A stretch of DNA of 64,000 bases from NCEH01 sp043195095 (GTDB lineage Bacteria; Pseudomonadota; Alphaproteobacteria; Rhizobiales; Xanthobacteraceae): the NCBI RefSeq assembly GCF_043195095.1, contig NZ_JBAFWN010000008.1. One strand, given 5' to 3'. The notes under the pieces are model-generated. The model made no database searches, was not told where the DNA came from, and saw only the letters and a list, made by a program, of their open reading frames with translations. This document shows, one piece after another, positions 61,985 to 64,000 of the stretch. Numbering within the stretch: position 1 is the stretch's first letter; each line of letters opens with the position of its first letter. The position numbers and the translations under genes were made by a program.

Positions 61985-63193
61985 ATGGCCAGCAATTCCG
62001 CCCGCGTCGCGGGGCGCCATTTCCTGCAGATTCCCGGCCCCACGCCGGTGCCCGACCGCATCATGCGGGCCATGGACATGCCCGTGATCGACCATCGCGG
62101 ACCGGATTTCCAGAAGCTCGGGCGCCGGGTGCTGGACGGCATCAAGACCATCTTCCGCACCAGCAGCCCGGTCATCATCTACCCCGCCTCCGGCACGGGG
62201 GCGTGGGAAGCGGCGCTGGTGAATACGCTCTCCGCCGGCGACAAGGTGCTGATGTTCGAGACCGGGCATTTCGCGACCCTGTGGAAGAACATGGCACTGA
62301 AGATCGGCATCCAGCCGGAATTCATCGCCTCCGACTGGCGCATCGGCGCGGATGCCGCCGCCATCGAGGCGCGGCTGCGCGAGGACAAGGCCCACGAGAT
62401 CAAGGCCGTGTGCGTGGTGCACAACGAGACCTCCACCGGCTGCATCACCCTGGTGCCGGAGATCCGCCGCGCCATTGATGCCGCCGGCCATCCCGCCCTG
62501 CTGATGGTCGACACCATCTCTTCCCTCGCTTCGATTGATTATCGCCACGACGAATGGGGCGTGGACGTCACGGTGGCGGGCTCGCAGAAGGGGCTGATGC
62601 TGCCGCCCGGCCTCTCCTTCACCGCCGTGAGCGAGAAGGCGCTGGCCGCCACCAAGTCCTCCAAGCTGCCCAAGCTGTTCTGGGCGTGGGAGGAGATGCT
62701 GGGGCCCAACCGCAACGGCTTCTTCCCCTATACGCCGGGCACCACGCTGCTCTACGGCCTCGCCGAGGCCATCGACATGCTGCACGAGGAGGGGCTGGAG
62801 AATGTCTTCGCCCGCCACGACCGCCATGCCGAAGCCACCCGCCGCGCCGTGCGCGCCTGGGGGCTGGAGGTCCTGTGCCGCGAGGCGAAATATTATTCCT
62901 CGTCCCTGACCGCCGTGCTGGTGCCGGAAGGCCATGACGCCGACCGCTTCCGCCAGGTGGCGCTGGAGCATTTCGACATCTCGCTCGGCACCGGCCTCAC
63001 CAAGCTCCAGGGCCGGGTGTTCCGCATCGGCCATCTGGGCGATACCAATGACCTGACCATCCTGGGCGCGCTGGCGGGCGTGGAGATGGGCCTGGAGCTC
63101 GCCGGCATCCCCCATCGCAAGGGCGGCGTGCAGGCGGCCATGGACTATCTCGCCGCCGCCGCGCGCCACCAGGTGCCGGTCGCTGCCGAATAG
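61985..63193 (+). CDS. Class V aminotransferase, serine-glyoxylate aminotransferase-like
   Basis: A 402-residue PLP enzyme. It begins GRHFLQIPGPTPVPDRIMRA and has IYPASGTGAWEAALVNTLS, the Asp of LLMVDTISSLASIDYRHDEW and the PLP lysine in VAGSQKGLMLPPGLSF, all typical of serine-glyoxylate aminotransferase and its relatives. It would transfer an amino group to glyoxylate or another 2-oxo acid, which the divergent FAD dehydrogenase could supply. ATG 61985 follows AAGGGGAG. Confidence 0.93.
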   Translation: MASNSARVAGRHFLQIPGPTPVPDRIMRAMDMPVIDHRGPDFQKLGRRVLDGIKTIFRTSSPVIIYPASGTGAWEAALVNTLSAGDKVLMFETGHFATLWKNMALKIGIQPEFIASDWRIGADAAAIEARLREDKAHEIKAVCVVHNETSTGCITLVPEIRRAIDAAGHPALLMVDTISSLASIDYRHDEWGVDVTVAGSQKGLMLPPGLSFTAVSEKALAATKSSKLPKLFWAWEEMLGPNRNGFFPYTPGTTLLYGLAEAIDMLHEEGLENVFARHDRHAEATRRAVRAWGLEVLCREAKYYSSSLTAVLVPEGHDADRFRQVALEHFDISLGTGLTKLQGRVFRIGHLGDTNDLTILGALAGVEMGLELAGIPHRKGGVQAAMDYLAAAARHQVPVAAE

Positions 63194-63270
63194 CGCGCAT
63201 CACCCCGGCGCGGGACCCCTTGCATTCCGCGCCGGACCGGGACACTTCTCCTAAGGAGAGGACGCGTTCC

Positions 63271-64000
63271 ATGCCCGAGAAGGCCATCATTACCCGGCGC
63301 AGCCTGCACGGCGAACTCGTACCGCTGCTGCGCGACATGATCCTCGGCGACGAATTGCAGCCGGGCGACAAGATCCCGGAACTGGCGCTCTGCGCCCGCT
63401 TCGGGGTTTCGCGCACGCCTTTGCGCGAGGCGCTGAAGGTGCTCGCGGCCGAGGGGCTGCTGGTGCTCACGCCCAATCGCGGCGCCATGGTCGCGTGCAT
63501 CTCGAACGAGGAAATCGACGCCTATTTCCCCATCATGGGCGCGCTCGAAGCGCTCGCCGGGGAAATCGCCTGCGCCCGCATCACCAAGGCGCAATTCGCC
63601 AAGCTGAAGGCCATGCACGATGCCATGGTCGCCCATTACCAGGCGAGTGAGGTTGCGCCCTATCTCAACCTCAACAAGGCGATCCATGCCGCCTTCTTCG
63701 AGATCGCCGACAATGCGCCGCTGACCCAGCTCTATAACAATCTGATGGTGCGCATCCATGCGGTGCGGTTCGTCGCGAAGAAGTCGCCCGCCCGCTGGCG
63801 CGAGGCGGTGGACGACCATGAACGCATGATGGAAGCGCTGGCGGAGCGCGACGGCCCCCGGCTCGGCAGCATCCTGCGCGACCACCTGCGCCACAAGGCC
63901 GGCATGGTCCACGAATCGCTCGCCGGCCTCGATGCCAAGGAACACCCCGCGCCGCGCGGTGCGGGAAAGCGCGCGGCGGCCAAGGGTACCGCCAGCGCGG
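63271..64000 (+). CDS. GntR-family regulator, FCD subfamily (3' end outside window)
   Basis: The first 243 residues of a regulator. The winged helix is at residues 25-85 (ALCARFGVSRTPLREALKVL, GLLVLTPNRGAMVACI). The FCD domain follows (YLNLNKAIHAAFFEIADNAP, DDHERMMEALAERD). A Lys/Ala-rich tail is still open at base 64000. ATG 63271 follows AAGGAGAGG. It is codirectional with the aminotransferase gene and probably controls it and the divergent tct operon. Confidence 0.92.
   Translation, partial: MPEKAIITRRSLHGELVPLLRDMILGDELQPGDKIPELALCARFGVSRTPLREALKVLAAEGLLVLTPNRGAMVACISNEEIDAYFPIMGALEALAGEIACARITKAQFAKLKAMHDAMVAHYQASEVAPYLNLNKAIHAAFFEIADNAPLTQLYNNLMVRIHAVRFVAKKSPARWREAVDDHERMMEALAERDGPRLGSILRDHLRHKAGMVHESLAGLDAKEHPAPRGAGKRAAAKGTASA

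Overview
The window looks like chromosomal DNA of a high-GC alphaproteobacterium. Hyphomicrobiales/Rhizobiales is my best guess, possibly Xanthobacteraceae; this rests on codon style, palindromic repeat types and gene content, not on a search. Coding density is high and genes start mostly with ATG behind purine-rich ribosome binding sites. Two ParB-binding parS-type sites (one perfect 16-bp palindrome at 9092, one 15/16 match at 25908) suggest that the region lies near the replication origin of the main chromosome. I see no rRNA, tRNA, CRISPR array, phage gene or insertion-sequence transposase.

Layout. 1-4485: tail of a branched-chain-amino-acid-type (HAAT) ABC importer operon (LivM, binding protein, LivF) ending in a phenylacetate-CoA-ligase-like protein. 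4676-16519: mostly housekeeping and stress genes (DSD1-like PLP enzyme, YceI, IspG, Zur-like Fur protein, an unknown basic protein, RluA-type pseudouridine synthase, EamA exporter with LysR regulator, NodU/TobZ-type carbamoyltransferase, YadG/YadH-like ABC-2 exporter, solo Ada zinc domain). 16607-25863: GntR regulator divergent from a HAAT importer (with a LivM-LivG fusion), followed by a lambda-crystallin-type 3-hydroxyacid dehydrogenase, a four-carbon acid-sugar kinase, a class II aldolase/decarboxylase and a racemase-family protein, which look like a tetronate-type acid-sugar pathway. 26188-37298: LysR divergent from a third HAAT importer, then a cyclase-family hydrolase, an amidase, a Tat-exported fumarylacetoacetate-hydrolase-fold protein, a VOC protein and a GntR regulator. 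37666-47268: a compact operon of HpcH-type aldolase, two PuuE-like deacetylases flanking a fumarylpyruvate-hydrolase-like enzyme, a complete HAAT importer and a DUF4089-amidase pair. 47762-55456: NMT1/SsuA-type ABC importer, GntR, thiamine-diphosphate enzyme, aldehyde dehydrogenase and ACMSD-like amidohydrolase. 55521-64000: a tripartite tricarboxylate transporter (TctCBA) behind a large FAD/Fe-S dehydrogenase, divergent from a serine-glyoxylate-type aminotransferase and a GntR regulator cut by the window end.

Together the genes form a row of self-contained 'uptake plus catabolism plus regulator' modules for small organic acids and amides. The most interesting are the 37.5-47.3 kb module, which reads like an undescribed route for a cyclic amide/imide or ureide, and the 17-26 kb module, which reads like an isomerase-free variant of tetronate degradation. 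Inverted-repeat elements of several families fill the gaps between genes, often exactly between a binding-protein gene and its permease genes.
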